Assembly (NCBI GenBank): GCA_018268695.1
Contig: JAFDWD010000452.1
Coordinates: 1-5,217 of the forward strand
Direction: 5' to 3'
DNA: 5,217 nucleotides
DNA from: Actinomycetota bacterium
GTDB taxonomy: Bacteria > Actinomycetota > Thermoleophilia > Solirubrobacterales > 70-9
In this document: piece after piece, positions 5,083 to 5,217 of the stretch
Layout: every line of letters begins with the position of its first letter
Position numbering within the stretch: the stretch's first letter is position 1
Position numbers and translations under genes: made by a program
The notes under the pieces: model-generated
What the model saw: only the letters and a program-made list of their open reading frames with translations
The model's database searches: none
Told to the model about the DNA's origin: nothing

Positions 5083-5217
5083 CCCGGAGGGTTGCGGCAG
5101 TCCTAGCTGTAGATGCCGGCCACGTTGTTCCCGGTCAGTTCCCGTAACCGCTCGATCGGCGGTCGGTGACCGAGGGCGCCATGTCGTCGCCTGAAGTTGT
5201 AGCGCTCCAGCCACCCC
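5083..5217 (-). mobile_element. End of an IS481/IS3-like insertion element (outer boundary unresolved)
   Basis: The transposase end implies that the element's terminal inverted repeat lies just left of 5103, in 5083-5102 or slightly inside the 45-aa gene. Only one end is visible, so neither the repeat nor a target duplication can be recognised. The left limit given is the stop of the neighbouring gene, not a demonstrated boundary. Confidence 0.5.
5103..5217 (-). CDS. IS481/IS3-like transposase, C-terminal fragment (5' part outside window)
   Basis: The last 37 codons before TAG at 5103-5105 read in one frame from the right edge. They give a C-terminal integrase-core signature: GWLERYNFRRRH (residues 1-12 of the visible part), then GALGHRPPIERL (13-24) and LTGNNVAGIYS (27-37). 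The W-x3-YN-xxRxH-xALGxxPP pattern is typical of the rve_3 end of IS481 and related IS3-type transposases. The catalytic DDE residues lie outside the window, so intactness cannot be judged. The gene converges on the membrane operon, with 20 bp between the two stops. Confidence 0.85.
   Translation of the reverse strand, partial: GWLERYNFRRRHGALGHRPPIERLRELTGNNVAGIYS

Noticed and set aside
5083..5102. Intrinsic terminator between the convergent genes
   Set aside because: No inverted repeat followed by a T tract is visible in these 20 bp.

Overview
This GC-rich window looks like the chromosome of a high-GC actinobacterium. A Thermoleophilia/Solirubrobacterales-type lineage is my best guess. The guess rests on base composition, a leaderless-type start (TAGACT 7 nt before GTG) and the gene families present; no taxonomic marker gene is in the window.

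Left part, minus strand. A secreted DUF839/PhoX-like protein (1-797, 3' end outside the window) lies downstream of a 457-residue exported pentapeptide-repeat protein (922-2295). The pentapeptide protein is an internal tandem duplication: its eight mature-region cysteines form two sets of four, exactly 218 residues apart. The two genes are co-oriented with a 124-bp gap that has a possible weak promoter and an 8-bp inverted repeat.

Middle and right, plus strand. A divergent intergenic region of 91 bp (2296-2386) leads into four genes: a 195-aa four-helix membrane protein (2387-2974), a 160-aa membrane-anchored protein with a cupredoxin-like domain (3066-3548), a 467-aa polytopic membrane protein (3545-4948) resembling proteins annotated in actinobacteria as 'fenitrothion hydrolase', and a 45-aa single-helix protein (4945-5082). 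The last three are joined by ATGA overlaps and are almost certainly translated together. Between the first and second genes is another 91-bp gap with a GC-rich stem and a perfect 20-bp palindrome just before the Shine-Dalgarno site. I infer an envelope module of unknown function, possibly metal- or redox-related because of the cupredoxin-like domain and the His/Cys residues in membrane segments. No residue pattern proves a function.

Right edge, minus strand. The last 37 codons of an IS481/IS3-like transposase (5103-5217, 5' part outside the window) end 20 bp from the stop of the 45-aa gene, so a mobile element abuts the operon.

The strongest candidates for something little described are the four-gene membrane module, with its palindrome and micro-protein, and the exact two-domain architecture of the pentapeptide protein.
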